Positions 7,809-15,409 of a stretch of 33,109 bases of DNA are shown here, in pieces. The DNA comes from Micrococcales bacterium (GTDB taxonomy: Bacteria > Actinomycetota > Actinomycetes > Actinomycetales > Dermatophilaceae). Every line of letters starts with the position of its first letter. Position 1 is the first letter of the stretch. A program made the translations under genes and the position numbers. Below the pieces are notes generated by a model. The model made no database searches. It saw only the letters and a program-made list of their open reading frames with translations, and was not told where the DNA came from. The stretch spans positions 1-33,109 of the forward strand of contig PKWT01000031.1 in the NCBI GenBank assembly GCA_003132125.1, given 5' to 3'.

Positions 7809-8418
7809 CGGGTCCACCTCCTCCCGGGTCGCAAGTCGGGTGTGACAGGTACGTCGCATCACGGGCCGCCAGGACGCCGTCGAGCGGCTGCCCGCACTCA
7901 GAGCACCGCGGCGCCTCAGACGGGCGCCTGTGGGCCGTGGACGGGCAGGAACGCGAGTGCTGACGGAACAGCGGTTCGTCCTCCGGCGGTGTCTCGTGAC
8001 CCGCGATGACCACGGCGCGCTGGCCGTCCTTCGTCGTCTTGGGCCACACCCGACCGTCCGGGTGCGGGAACGGGTCAACCTCGAGGTTCTTGCCCGACTC
8101 GGTGATCACAACCCGCACCGCATGACCACAGCCCGGCGCCTGGCAGACGCTGACCCCCGGGAGCATCCGCTCACGCGCCTCGAGCAACCCCAGGGCACGC
8201 GCCCACGTCTCCACCGACGGCGCAGACGTCAGACCAGCAGCCCGCCGAACCCGGTTACGCCGATCCGCGTCAGCCACCGTCCCACCGACGCACTTCAGCT
8301 CGTACACCCGATACCCCATGCCAGCTGCCGTGGCCGCGAGCGCCTTGGCCTTCTTCTCACGGTTGGCCTCGGCTGTCGGGTTGTGCGCGAAGTGGTCCTG
8401 CGCGCCGGCGGCGCTCAC
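7801..8418 (-). CDS. Hypothetical protein with two Cys clusters
   Basis: The 205-aa protein begins at GTG 8418, overlapping the DUF4326 stop by 4 nt. The N-terminus holds a charged helix (EANREKKAKALAATAAGMG). The middle has a Cys/His segment (VCQAPGCGHAVRVVITESGK) followed by NLEVDPFPHPDGRVW, and the C-terminus has a second finger (CSECGQPLDG to HPTC). I recognise no named family. The middle motif recurs in small actinophage proteins that look like zinc-binding beta domains. The long upstream extension of this frame is antisense-like and rejected. Confidence 0.7.
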   Translation of the reverse strand: MSAAGAQDHFAHNPTAEANREKKAKALAATAAGMGYRVYELKCVGGTVADADRRNRVRRAAGLTSAPSVETWARALGLLEARERMLPGVSVCQAPGCGHAVRVVITESGKNLEVDPFPHPDGRVWPKTTKDGQRAVVIAGHETPPEDEPLFRQHSRSCPSTAHRRPSEAPRCSECGQPLDGVLAARDATYLSHPTCDPGGGGPDG

Positions 8419-8741
8419 TGGTTGGCCAGCTCGAGGAGCACGTCCGCGTGGCAGGGCTGGTTGAGCGGGCACCAGCACGCGAGGTCGCGGCCGGCGAATG
8501 CTGCGCGGATCTCCGGGGCGTCGGGTGCGAACGCCTGCCGGTACATCTCGACAGCCAGCGACGGGGTGACACGGAACTCCCGGACGTAGCGGCCGCCCGG
8601 ACGCTCGTGCTCGACGAACACCGATGAGCCGACCGCCCACGGGTTCCCCCACTTGCTCGGTCTGGCGACGATCACGGCGTCGGGGTTGTCCGCACGCCAT
8701 GGGCGCTGGCGGGACATCTGGACGCGCTTCGGCGCGCTCAC
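8415..8741 (-). CDS. DUF4326 family protein
   Basis: The 108-aa product matches DUF4326 closely: a PKRVQMSRQ start, VARPSKWGNPW, the helical VEMYRQAF, and the signature GRDLACWCPLNQPCHADVL near the C-terminus. Its biochemical role is not established. The strongly conserved RPSKWGNP and CWCPxxxPCHAD motifs suggest an enzyme active site, possibly metal-dependent. It is common in phages and bacteria. GTG 8741 overlaps the upstream stop (GTGA), and its own stop overlaps the next GTG. Confidence 0.88.
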   Translation of the reverse strand: MSAPKRVQMSRQRPWRADNPDAVIVARPSKWGNPWAVGSSVFVEHERPGGRYVREFRVTPSLAVEMYRQAFAPDAPEIRAAFAGRDLACWCPLNQPCHADVLLELANQ

Positions 8742-9136
8742 CGGGACGACTCCGGGCGGTACAGGAGCGTGGCGATGCGTGGGCCCATGAGCGGGCAGTC
8801 GGCTGGTTGGCCCACCCGAACGAACCCGCCGTCTGTCGCCTGCCATTCGTGGCGCGGCCAGCCGGAAAGCCATTCGCGGGAGCCACCGAACTTCTGCCAG
8901 ATCCGGTGCTCGTAGGGCTCGACCGTCATCAAGGTCATCACCACACTCCCCACAGGCAGCGCGTCCATGTCCTCGGCGGTCGCGATCGTCACCGCGGTGG
9001 CGGCCAAGGCGGCACGGGCGAGATGGTGCCAGTACGCCCGAATGTCGTCGTCGGTGGGGTGCTCCGGAATGCCCCAGAGGGCATCCTCGACGAACATCGC
9101 CTCCGCCGCCGCCGCGACCTCCTGTTCGGCGGTCAT
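8738..9136 (-). CDS. Hypothetical phage protein (132 aa)
   Basis: I do not recognise a named family. The N-terminus is helical (EQEVAAAAEAMFVED) and followed by DIRAYWHHLARAAL. Then comes a strand-rich half containing LPVGSVVMTLMTVEPYEHRIWQK split by a turn, and REWLSGWPRHEWQATDGG. The pattern of a short helical cap before 'LPVGSVV..' and a Trp-rich end recurs in actinophage proteins of unknown function. It is soluble. The start at ATG 9136 is set by the 4-nt overlap with the upstream stop. Confidence 0.7.
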   Translation of the reverse strand: MTAEQEVAAAAEAMFVEDALWGIPEHPTDDDIRAYWHHLARAALAATAVTIATAEDMDALPVGSVVMTLMTVEPYEHRIWQKFGGSREWLSGWPRHEWQATDGGFVRVGQPADCPLMGPRIATLLYRPESSR

Positions 9137-9375
9137 CGCTTGAGCCCGAGCAATTCGGCGAGGGCGACGAAGCCTTCGGACACTCCACGACCGATCTCGG
9201 AGAACGCGCCGCCGAGGATCCGGGCGGTGTTCATGTAGGGCTGGAAGATGCACGCCAAGCAGGTCACCTCGGCCAGGGGCGACGCCCAGCCGAGAGGTGC
9301 CTGCTTGCCGCCCTGGCAGATCGGGCTCACCTGCCCCAGACCGCGAGCGTGGATGACTGCTCTGGAGCCGGTCAT
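9133..9375 (-). CDS. Hypothetical small protein (80 aa)
   Basis: Nothing here is recognisable. The middle has a single-Cys pair (LACIFQPYMN) and the rest is weakly helical (IGRGVSEGFVALAELLGLKR). It is joined to both neighbours by ATGA overlaps, which is the main reason for calling it. ATG 9375 is chosen because the upstream stop overlaps it exactly. Confidence 0.55.
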   Translation of the reverse strand: MTGSRAVIHARGLGQVSPICQGGKQAPLGWASPLAEVTCLACIFQPYMNTARILGGAFSEIGRGVSEGFVALAELLGLKR

Positions 9376-9515
9376 GATGCGAACCCGGGGCGCGCGGCGG
9401 GCGGATCCGCGGGAACGATCACGAGCTTGTACCCGAACGCGGCGACGACCTCGCGGAGCTGGTCGAGCGTGACGGTCCCCGGGATGTCCGGCAGGGGCTT
9501 CGGATCGGTGGTCAC
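9372..9515 (-). CDS. 47-aa hypothetical protein
   Basis: This frame is short, but its GTG at 9515 overlaps the upstream stop and its stop overlaps the next ATG, so it fills a gap exactly. The translation begins VTTDPKPLPDIPGTV, then has a helix (LDQLREVVAAFGYKLV) and a Pro/Ala-rich end. The helix followed by 'G-hydrophobic' resembles the small single-domain proteins common in these operons. No function can be given. Confidence 0.6.
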   Translation of the reverse strand: MTTDPKPLPDIPGTVTLDQLREVVAAFGYKLVIVPADPPAARPGFAS

Positions 9516-9817
9516 GAGATCGCCTCCGATGCGTCCTCGACGTCGACCTCGATGGGGCGCCGGTCGACGAACTCACGAGGGACGACGATGAGGGCCGCTG
9601 GGGCGAGCGGGTCGAAGGCCTCGACGGGCAGGCGCACGGTGACCTTGATGGCCACCTGATCGCGCGCGAGCACCGCCGGCCGGTTCGTGCGCAGCGCGAC
9701 GATCCTGGTCTTCTCGATGCAGCGCAGGCCCGTCTCGGGATCGGGAGAACCGTAGCGAGGCCGCGTTCCCTCGATCACGAGGTATGCCGTGGCATCGACC
9801 TGCTGCTTGGTGGTCAT
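9512..9817 (-). CDS. Hypothetical protein (101 aa)
   Basis: The protein is mostly predicted strand: TAYLVIEGTRPRYGS, then RCIEKTRIVALRTNRPA, VAIKVTVRLPVEAF and a C-terminal acidic VDVEDASEAIS. It looks like a small beta-barrel or sheet domain. I know no family name. ATG 9817 and the stop are both set by 4-nt overlaps with the neighbours. Confidence 0.68.
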   Translation of the reverse strand: MTTKQQVDATAYLVIEGTRPRYGSPDPETGLRCIEKTRIVALRTNRPAVLARDQVAIKVTVRLPVEAFDPLAPAALIVVPREFVDRRPIEVDVEDASEAIS

Positions 9818-10197
9818 AGGACGTTGCCTTCCCAGTGGCACCGGCACCCGCAGGTGGTCGGCTCGTCGGTCTGCTCGTTCCACGCGTCGCCAGCGCACGC
9901 GCGGTGCTTGTTCTGCTCGCAGTCGGGGTTGAGCGGGGTCTTGAGGGTCACCGGCGGCCGGGCTGGCAGGGTGCTGCGCCCGGTGGCGTCGACCTCGAGG
10001 TTCGTGAGCCCGTACCTCAGGCGGATGGTGCTCTCGGAGACACGCTGAGAGACGGACGCGTCGATCACGAACCTGTCCACCGCGTCGGTGAGCTTCTGGA
10101 TCAGCCACTCGGCCGTGGCGAGTACGTCGCGCTCGTCGCTGACTTCTCCGCCGGCCGCCATGACCTTCAGCGCCTCGAGGAGCGACGCGACGGTCAC
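9814..10197 (-). CDS. Hypothetical protein with C-terminal Cys cluster
   Basis: The 127-aa product has a helical N-terminus (LLEALKVMAAGGEVS, then TAEWLIQKLTDAVDRFV). Its C-terminal segment is rich in Cys and His: CEQNKHRACAGDAWNEQ, then CGCRCHW. That end is likely to bind zinc. GTG 10197 matches the 4-nt overlap with the upstream stop; the GTG at 10200 is an alternative. Function unknown. Confidence 0.68.
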   Translation of the reverse strand: MTVASLLEALKVMAAGGEVSDERDVLATAEWLIQKLTDAVDRFVIDASVSQRVSESTIRLRYGLTNLEVDATGRSTLPARPPVTLKTPLNPDCEQNKHRACAGDAWNEQTDEPTTCGCRCHWEGNVL

Positions 10198-10616
10198 CAC
10201 TCGGGGATCTCGGTACGGAACCGGGCCAGCTCGGCGAGGAGCCGGTCAGTCTGCTCCTCGATGTCGCCCTCGATACAGGTCGCGCCCGGCGGGACGTCAC
10301 CGAGGGCCTCCGCGATCCGCCAGCTGATCGCATTGAGCACGACCGAGTCGACGGTCAGGCGCCGGACCTCGGTCGCGCAGCAACCCTCGGGATGCGATGC
10401 GAGCGCGAGGAGCTCGTCAGGATGCAGGACTGGGTGCGGTGCGGTGGTCAGGCCGATCGGCTCCGAGAAGCCCTCGAGCGTGGCGGCCGCGAGCGCGAGG
10501 TTGGCGTGTACCTGGGCGACGGCGATGAAGCCGGTGCGCAGGGAGACGCTGATGGTTTCGCGGGCGTCGTCGAGAGCGGCCCGGGCCTGGTTGCGTTCTT
10601 GGTCGTAGGTGGTCAT
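10194..10616 (-). CDS. Hypothetical protein, largely helical (140 aa)
   Basis: The protein begins MTTYDQERNQARAALDDAR and is predicted helical to about residue 50. Two Cys (GCCATEVRRL) sit in the middle and an acidic helical tail follows (IEEQTDRLLAELARF). No family is recognised. ATG 10616 overlaps the upstream stop by 4 nt. An apparently longer frame of 418 residues on this strand is mostly Arg/Pro/His-rich translation of the overlapping gene's other frame and is not coding. Confidence 0.68.
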   Translation of the reverse strand: MTTYDQERNQARAALDDARETISVSLRTGFIAVAQVHANLALAAATLEGFSEPIGLTTAPHPVLHPDELLALASHPEGCCATEVRRLTVDSVVLNAISWRIAEALGDVPPGATCIEGDIEEQTDRLLAELARFRTEIPEW

Positions 10617-11272
10617 GCGGTGTACCTGCTTTCGATGTTGAGGGCTTGGCGGTCGCGGAGGATGGTGCGGGCGGTTGAGGAGCAGCGGTGGGCGATCTTG
10701 GCGTCGGAGATGCCCTGGGCTGCGAGGCGAGTGACGATGAGCCGCCTTTCGGTGCGGGTGAGGGGTGTTCGGTGGCCGGTCATGGCGCGTCGGATCGCGA
10801 CCTCGTCGACTGCGGTGCTGGGTGGGGGGCCGAGTGACGGCTTGGCGGTCGGGTCGTCGATCGTGTCGTCGTCCCACGCGAGGGGTGGTGGCCAGCCGGC
10901 GGCCAGTGCGCGGGCCCGCGTGATCGCGGACGGGCCGGGCGTCATGGACAGGCGGTCGTAGAGGGCGGTGATCCGGCGGGCGGTGGTGGCCTCGATGCGG
11001 GGACGCTCGTCGGTGAGGTGGTGCACGGCGGATCGGGTGACGCCCAGGCGCTCGGCGAGGTCGCCATAGGTCCAGCCGATCGCCGAGAGTGCCTGGATCC
11101 GGCGGCGGGTGCCGACCGCGTTCAGCATGTGCGGGTTGCCGGTCAGGACGTCGAGGCGGTAGCGGGACTGGCGGCGGGCGGTGGCGGCGCTGCAGGGCGC
11201 GCAGCGGCACCCTGCGGAGTACCGGGCGGGCGTGCCGTGCCCGGGGGTGGACCCGGGGATGCCGCGGCTCAT
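10613..11272 (-). CDS. DNA-binding protein with two helix-turn-helix segments
   Basis: The 219-aa protein starts with a Gly/Cys segment (HGTPARYSAGCRCAPCSAA) like that in the small terminase and other actinophage proteins. A first HTH lies near residues 58-88 (RIQALSAIGWTYGDLAERLG). A second lies near 174-205 (TERRLIVTRLAAQGISDAKI). It is probably a sequence-specific DNA binder acting in the early operon, either as regulator or in replication. It lies directly after a ParB-like gene and overlaps it by 4 nt. Confidence 0.78.
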   Translation of the reverse strand: MSRGIPGSTPGHGTPARYSAGCRCAPCSAATARRQSRYRLDVLTGNPHMLNAVGTRRRIQALSAIGWTYGDLAERLGVTRSAVHHLTDERPRIEATTARRITALYDRLSMTPGPSAITRARALAAGWPPPLAWDDDTIDDPTAKPSLGPPPSTAVDEVAIRRAMTGHRTPLTRTERRLIVTRLAAQGISDAKIAHRCSSTARTILRDRQALNIESRYTA

Positions 11273-11973
11273 ACCCCACCGACAGGTGCGTGGTAGGTGT
11301 CCTGGTCGTCGCGGATAGCCCGCTCCCAGCACTGCCCGCACGCGACGCCGCCGACCATCGACCGGTTGGCGTGGTGCACGGGCGTGCACGCGGCGGCCGC
11401 GACGTCGGCGAGGCAGTGACGGGCGGTGAACCACGTCGACCTGGGTGCACGGCGTTCGGCGATCGCCACCGACTTGTCGTGCAGCTCGCGGGCGAGGGCG
11501 GTTGCCTCGGCGACGGTCATCTCCTTCTTGACCACCATCTCAGTGACGTCACCGGGCAGGGTCCGCAGCAGCAGCCGACCGGTGATCGTCGACGCGGCGT
11601 ACCCGGTGCGCTGGGAGATCTCCGTGATCGTCATACCCGTGTCCCGCAGCGCCTGGAACGCCGCGGCCTGCTCGACGGGGCCGAGGGCCTTGTGCATCGC
11701 CGCGGCGAGCATCACCGCCACGTGAGAGGCCGAGGCCATCCGGGACGAGAGCGCCAGACACGGCAACGACTTCGCGCCGATCAGCTTCGCCGCCGCGAGA
11801 CGACGATGCCCGTCCACGACCACCCACCCGGTGCCCGACTGCGCGACCACGAGCGGCTGGAGCAGACCCACCGCGCGGATCGACGCGGCCAACTCGGTCA
11901 GGTCACCAAGGTCCCGGCGGACGTTGTGCGGGTGCGGGTGGATCTGGTCAACGGCGATCGTCGGGATGCTCAT
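11269..11973 (-). CDS. ParB-like nuclease-domain protein (234 aa)
   Basis: The N-terminal ParB/sulfiredoxin-type domain is clear: HPHPHNVRRDLGDLTELA, then GLLQPLVV, and the VVVDGHRRLAAA box at residues 51-62. A KorB/ParB-like HTH follows (ISQRTGYAASTITGRLLL, about 118-136). The C-terminus has a Cys cluster (CLADVAAAAC and CGQC). ParB proteins bind CTP and specific DNA. In phages without ParA, as here, they may regulate transcription or nick DNA instead of partitioning. It is the second of two ParB-like genes in this block. Confidence 0.85.
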   Translation of the reverse strand: MSIPTIAVDQIHPHPHNVRRDLGDLTELAASIRAVGLLQPLVVAQSGTGWVVVDGHRRLAAAKLIGAKSLPCLALSSRMASASHVAVMLAAAMHKALGPVEQAAAFQALRDTGMTITEISQRTGYAASTITGRLLLRTLPGDVTEMVVKKEMTVAEATALARELHDKSVAIAERRAPRSTWFTARHCLADVAAAACTPVHHANRSMVGGVACGQCWERAIRDDQDTYHAPVGGV

Positions 11974-13028
11974 GACCTCTCCCGCAGGGTTGCGAGCGCG
12001 GCCGGAAGCTCATCGGGTGCGGTGAGGACGTCGCGGGCCCGGGATCCGTTGCGCGGGCTGACGATGCCGGCGGCCGCGAGCGCGTCCATGAGCCGCTCGG
12101 ACTTCGCGAAGCCGACCCGGAGCTTGCGTTGCAGCATCGACGGTGACCCGAACTGGGTCGTGATGACAAGGTCTGCGGCCTGGGCGAGGAGGTCCGCGTC
12201 GCCCGGGTCGTCGTCGCGGATGATGCGCAGCGTGTTGACGCCGGCGACCAGGACACCGGAGCCGTGGCGGAGGATGTCGGCGGCCTGGCGGGTGAGGTCG
12301 TCGACGACCGCGGCCGGGACCGCGACCTTGACGGGGCGGCGGATCGGGTCGAGGACACCGGCCCACTCCACGGTGCGATCGGTGTCCTTGCGCCGGTCAT
12401 CCTCGTCGACGAGTGACGTCTCGCAGAACCCGAGGAGCGCGTCACCACACCGGATCACCAGGCTCTGGGATCTCGCGGTGATGATCGGCAACGATCCCCA
12501 CGCGGCCGCCGACGCCACGAACCGGCCCAGCAGGGCCATGTCCGCGCGAACTTGCACCGTCGACACCTGGCGGGACGTGAGGGCCGCGTGCATGATCCGA
12601 GGCAGATCCGGGTACGTGTCATCGCCAGTGATCTGGATGTGCGGGACCGTCAGCGAGCGCCCGTCGAGGAAGTCGGAGAGCTCGGTGAGCACGACGCGGT
12701 GATCGGTGCGTTCGATGCGCAGGTCCTGGTTGTCCCACATCATGCGGGCGTCCGGGTCTGAGGGGGCGCGGAACACCGCGAGGACGGCCTTGGCGGCCGC
12801 GACGGACAGGTCCCAGCCGTCCGCACCGCCGTCGAGGTGCTCGGCGCCCGTGCACCGTGCTACGACCCCGGTGTGACGGTCCGTCGCCCACACGAGCAGG
12901 GCGCCGCTGATCGGCAGGAACCGCAGGCGCCCGAAGTCGGGGGTCGACTCGGACTCCTTGCCGGCGTGCGGGAGGACCGAGGCGATCGCGGCACGCATCT
13001 GGCCCCGGCGGACCGTCATGGTCGTCAC
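11970..13028 (-). CDS. Sliding-clamp-like protein with C-terminal FtsK-gamma domain
   Basis: This is a 352-aa apparent fusion. Residues 5-270 read like a diverged DNA polymerase III beta clamp: an RRGQMRAAIASVLP start, alternating strands such as LRFLPISGALLVWATDR, then TYPDLPRIM opening a second domain and LVIRCGDALLGFCE. Residues 278-336 match the winged-helix gamma domain of FtsK/SpoIIIE well: ADLLAQAADLVITT, SMLQRKLRVGFAKSERLMD and GIVSPRNGSRARDVL. The gamma domain binds directional DNA motifs in the translocase, but no ATPase motor is present here. The clamp reading is less certain than the gamma one. GTG 13028 has AAGG 8 nt upstream and a GTGA overlap; ATG 13019 is an alternative. Confidence 0.75.
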   Translation of the reverse strand: MTTMTVRRGQMRAAIASVLPHAGKESESTPDFGRLRFLPISGALLVWATDRHTGVVARCTGAEHLDGGADGWDLSVAAAKAVLAVFRAPSDPDARMMWDNQDLRIERTDHRVVLTELSDFLDGRSLTVPHIQITGDDTYPDLPRIMHAALTSRQVSTVQVRADMALLGRFVASAAAWGSLPIITARSQSLVIRCGDALLGFCETSLVDEDDRRKDTDRTVEWAGVLDPIRRPVKVAVPAAVVDDLTRQAADILRHGSGVLVAGVNTLRIIRDDDPGDADLLAQAADLVITTQFGSPSMLQRKLRVGFAKSERLMDALAAAGIVSPRNGSRARDVLTAPDELPAALATLRERS

Positions 13029-14557
13029 GGCTTGGCCTTCGTGTGGGTGTCGATCGCGAGCTGCTCGACGGCCGCGAGGGGGTAGCCCCACGCGGCCAGG
13101 CGCACCAGGTGCGCGACCCAGACCGGCGCCTCGTAGCTCTGGCGCGCGTGCCAGAAGTCGCGCGCCCAACCGTGCTCGGCCTGCGCGGCCGCGAGCGCGA
13201 CCAGGTAGCGCAGTGCGGGGCCGGGCCGGTTGAAGTCGCGGAGCAGGTTCCGGTTGAAGTCGCGGAGCAGGTCCCGGTCGGAGAGCTTCTTGTCGCCGTA
13301 GAGCAGCTCCTGCGCCAGGGCGTCGTCGAGGAGGTTGAAGCGGCCGGCGTGCAGGATCTCGGCGACATAGGACTCGGCGTCGGCCGGCAGCACGGTGCGC
13401 TGCAGGAAGTCGTGGATCCACGCGCGGCGGACCGTGAACGCGGCATCGGAGGCCTTGTTGTTCGCGATCAGGGCGCGACGCTCGGCCTTCTGGTCCTCGT
13501 CCTGAGGGCCCGACGTCGCACCGGAGGACGCCTGCGCGTACCGGTTGACGTGACCGAGCATCTTCCACATCACGCAGTAGCAGGTGATGTCCGCGACGAA
13601 GCCGCGGTTGGCGGAGTGGTCGGACCAGTCGGGCTGCGCGGAGACGAAGACGCGGTGCCCGGGGCAGTCGGCGTGGTTCTCCGGGGTCAACCTCACCCTG
13701 CCGGCCTTGTCCTTGAGCTGGTCGATCTGCTCGACGTCCTTCGACCCGTACTTCGGACGTTCGTCCAGGGCAAGGATCCCCGCCGGCAACGCGGCCACAG
13801 CGGCAGCGATCACCACCGCACGGCGACGGTCGTCGCGGAACCCCTGGGCGGCGTGGACGAAGTCGCCCTGGTCTTCGGCGGCGACCTCCTCCAGTTCCCT
13901 GATGGTGTCCGGGGCGTCTTCGAACTCCGCAAGCACCGCCAGCTGGTCGATCGTCAGATCCGGGTGGGCCGCCATCGACGTCGACGCGGCCTTCGACGCG
14001 GCCACGAGAAGGGCCTGCTCGACGGTCCTCTTCGGCTGACCGGTGCGCTTCGCGATCGTCGTCGCGGACCGCCCGAACGCGGCGAGCTGCTCGAACGCAC
14101 GAACCTGCTCACCGTCCGTCAAGGCCTCGCGACCGGTGTTCGCGGTGAGCTGGTCCCAGATGCGGGCCTCGTCGTCACCGACCGGGGGAAGCATCGCGAT
14201 CGGCACCGACGTCAGACCGAGCTCCAGGGCGACGACGAGGCGCCGCTGCCCATCGACGACCAGCAGATTGCCCAGTGGGTCCGTCCGGCACAACAGCGGG
14301 ACCAGCACACCGTGCTCGGCGACCAGGGCCTTGAACTCCGGCGTGATCTTCAGGTCCGCGCGAGTGTTCGTGTCCAGGGTCAGCGTCGCCGGGTCAACCT
14401 CGACCCGCTCGAGACCGAGGACCTGGTGGCGACCGCCGAGGACCTCGTGACCGGCACCCGTGAGAGTGTCCAAGGCGGGCGACGGGCGGGCCTCGGTCGG
14501 CGCGGCCGCCGGCACCGGCGTGCGCTTGGTCGCGGGCTTCTTCGCAACGGTCGTCAC
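13025..14557 (-). CDS. ParB-like protein, long form (510 aa)
   Basis: After an Ala/Pro-rich N-terminus, residues 45-150 form a ParB-type domain with VEVDPATLTLDTNTR, GVLVPLLCR and the box LLVVDGQRRLVVA at 98-110. An HTH region (ATTIAKRTGQPKRTVEQALL) follows. The long C-terminal half is unlike ordinary ParB and has a Cys/His region (HADCPGHRVFV, then ITCYCVMWKM). Residues RDLLRDFNR and NLLRDFNR are encoded by a 24-bp tandem duplication (13226-13273). Long ParB-like proteins of this type occur in actinobacterial mobile elements. GTG 14557 overlaps the upstream stop by 4 nt. Confidence 0.85.
   Translation of the reverse strand: MTTVAKKPATKRTPVPAAAPTEARPSPALDTLTGAGHEVLGGRHQVLGLERVEVDPATLTLDTNTRADLKITPEFKALVAEHGVLVPLLCRTDPLGNLLVVDGQRRLVVALELGLTSVPIAMLPPVGDDEARIWDQLTANTGREALTDGEQVRAFEQLAAFGRSATTIAKRTGQPKRTVEQALLVAASKAASTSMAAHPDLTIDQLAVLAEFEDAPDTIRELEEVAAEDQGDFVHAAQGFRDDRRRAVVIAAAVAALPAGILALDERPKYGSKDVEQIDQLKDKAGRVRLTPENHADCPGHRVFVSAQPDWSDHSANRGFVADITCYCVMWKMLGHVNRYAQASSGATSGPQDEDQKAERRALIANNKASDAAFTVRRAWIHDFLQRTVLPADAESYVAEILHAGRFNLLDDALAQELLYGDKKLSDRDLLRDFNRNLLRDFNRPGPALRYLVALAAAQAEHGWARDFWHARQSYEAPVWVAHLVRLAAWGYPLAAVEQLAIDTHTKAKP
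13226..13273. repeat. 24-bp tandem duplication inside the long ParB-like gene
   Basis: Two adjacent 24-bp copies (13226-13249 and 13250-13273) differ only at the last base. They duplicate eight codons, giving LLRDFNR twice, so the reading frame is kept. The near identity suggests a recent slippage event. Confidence 0.9.
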
Positions 14558-14781
14558 GAGGCCACCTCGCCGAGGACAGCCCTCAGGTCGGCGAGGTCGG
14601 CCTTGAGCAGGCGCGACGTCTCCTCGGCGAAGTCGAGGTTGTTTCGGGCGTTCTCGACGTCCGTCGCTGCGCGGATGACCTTGGGGAGCAGGTCGTCGAT
14701 CTCCGCCTCGAGGATGGCGCGGACCGATGCCGGGATCACGACCATGGGCACGATCTTGAGGTCGATGTTGGCGGTACTCAT
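14554..14781 (-). CDS. Small helical hypothetical protein (75 aa)
   Basis: The protein starts MSTANIDLKIVPMVVIP, then is almost entirely helical and acidic (AILEAEIDDLLPKVIRAA, ENARNNLDFAEETSRLL), consistent with a short coiled coil. It lies directly upstream of the long ParB-like gene with a 4-nt overlap, so it could be a partner of that protein, but this is only positional. No family recognised. Confidence 0.65.
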   Translation of the reverse strand: MSTANIDLKIVPMVVIPASVRAILEAEIDDLLPKVIRAATDVENARNNLDFAEETSRLLKADLADLRAVLGEVAS

Positions 14782-15086
14782 TCGGGGGTTCCTTCCGTGG
14801 CCGTCGAGGCCGGTTCGGTACGGTGTGCGGCTACCCGGGCGGGGCAGGTCGCAAAGTGGGTGATGGCCGGGTGCTCGGCCGGACCGATCGGGACGTCGGC
14901 CGTGATCGGGCGGCACGTGGTCCACCCGGACGAGACGGCATGCGACGGGGCCAGCCCATCGGGAAGGTGCGGGTCCAGGGGCAGGAACTTGCGGGGGCGA
15001 CCAGCGACCAGGTGCGTGGGGATGACCATCACCAAGACGAGCGGCCTACCGCAGGAACGGCACCGGGTCGTGCGCCGGCGGCTCAC
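14778..15086 (-). CDS. Hypothetical protein with zinc knuckle and RPITADVPIGPAE motif
   Basis: The 102-aa product has an N-terminal basic Cys pair (RRRTTRCRSCGRPLVLV). The middle is HLVAGRPRKFLPLDP and the C-terminal part contains RPITADVPIGPAEHPAI, then HFATCPARVAAH. The same RPITADVPxGPAE block is found in the protein at 16515-16892, encoded by DNA that matches at 37 of 40 positions, so the two genes share an exchanged or duplicated segment. GTG 15086 overlaps the upstream stop (GTGA). Confidence 0.68.
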   Translation of the reverse strand: MSRRRTTRCRSCGRPLVLVMVIPTHLVAGRPRKFLPLDPHLPDGLAPSHAVSSGWTTCRPITADVPIGPAEHPAITHFATCPARVAAHRTEPASTATEGTPE

Positions 15087-15409
15087 GGCTCCACGCCGAT
15101 CCGCCGGTACACGCGCACCGTCGCCGCGTGCGCCGTCTCGCCCGTGGACGGGACACGGACGTCGTAGTCCACGCCCCACGCGGACACCTTCACCGGGAGG
15201 ATCAACCCGGCCGCGATCGCCCGGTTGAACAGGCCACCACGCTGACCCGCCGGGACCTCGGCCGCGTCCAGGCGGCGCCGCACGTCGTTGACCGTGAACT
15301 TCCGGCCCACCGGGACCGAGGCGATGACCGTCATGAACGCCGCCTCGGTGTCCTCGGACAGCTCGATCAGGGAGATCTCCTGCCACGGCGCACTCGTCGA
15401 CGTCGTCAC
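15083..15409 (-). CDS. Hypothetical protein, winged-helix-like (108 aa)
   Basis: The sequence suggests a small winged helix: ELSEDTEAAFMTVIASV, then GRKFTVNDVRRRLDAAEV, RGGLFNRAIAAGLILPV and a strand pair (AWGVDYDVRVP). It is probably DNA-binding. Comparable proteins occur in actinophage early regions, where some are annotated as HTH proteins. The GTG at 15409 has the 4-nt overlap with the upstream stop; a second GTG at 15412 adds one residue. Confidence 0.7.
   Translation of the reverse strand: MTTSTSAPWQEISLIELSEDTEAAFMTVIASVPVGRKFTVNDVRRRLDAAEVPAGQRGGLFNRAIAAGLILPVKVSAWGVDYDVRVPSTGETAHAATVRVYRRIGVEP

Noticed and set aside
10194..11450. A 418-codon extension of the 10194-10616 gene
   Set aside because: The added part is Arg/Pro/His-rich translation of the HTH gene at 10613-11272 in another frame. 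The conserved 4-nt overlap sets the start at 10616.
13043..14863. A 606-codon open frame on the + strand
   Set aside because: It lies antisense to the ParB-like gene, is Arg/Gly/Val-rich with no family features, and reflects high GC third positions on the opposite strand.
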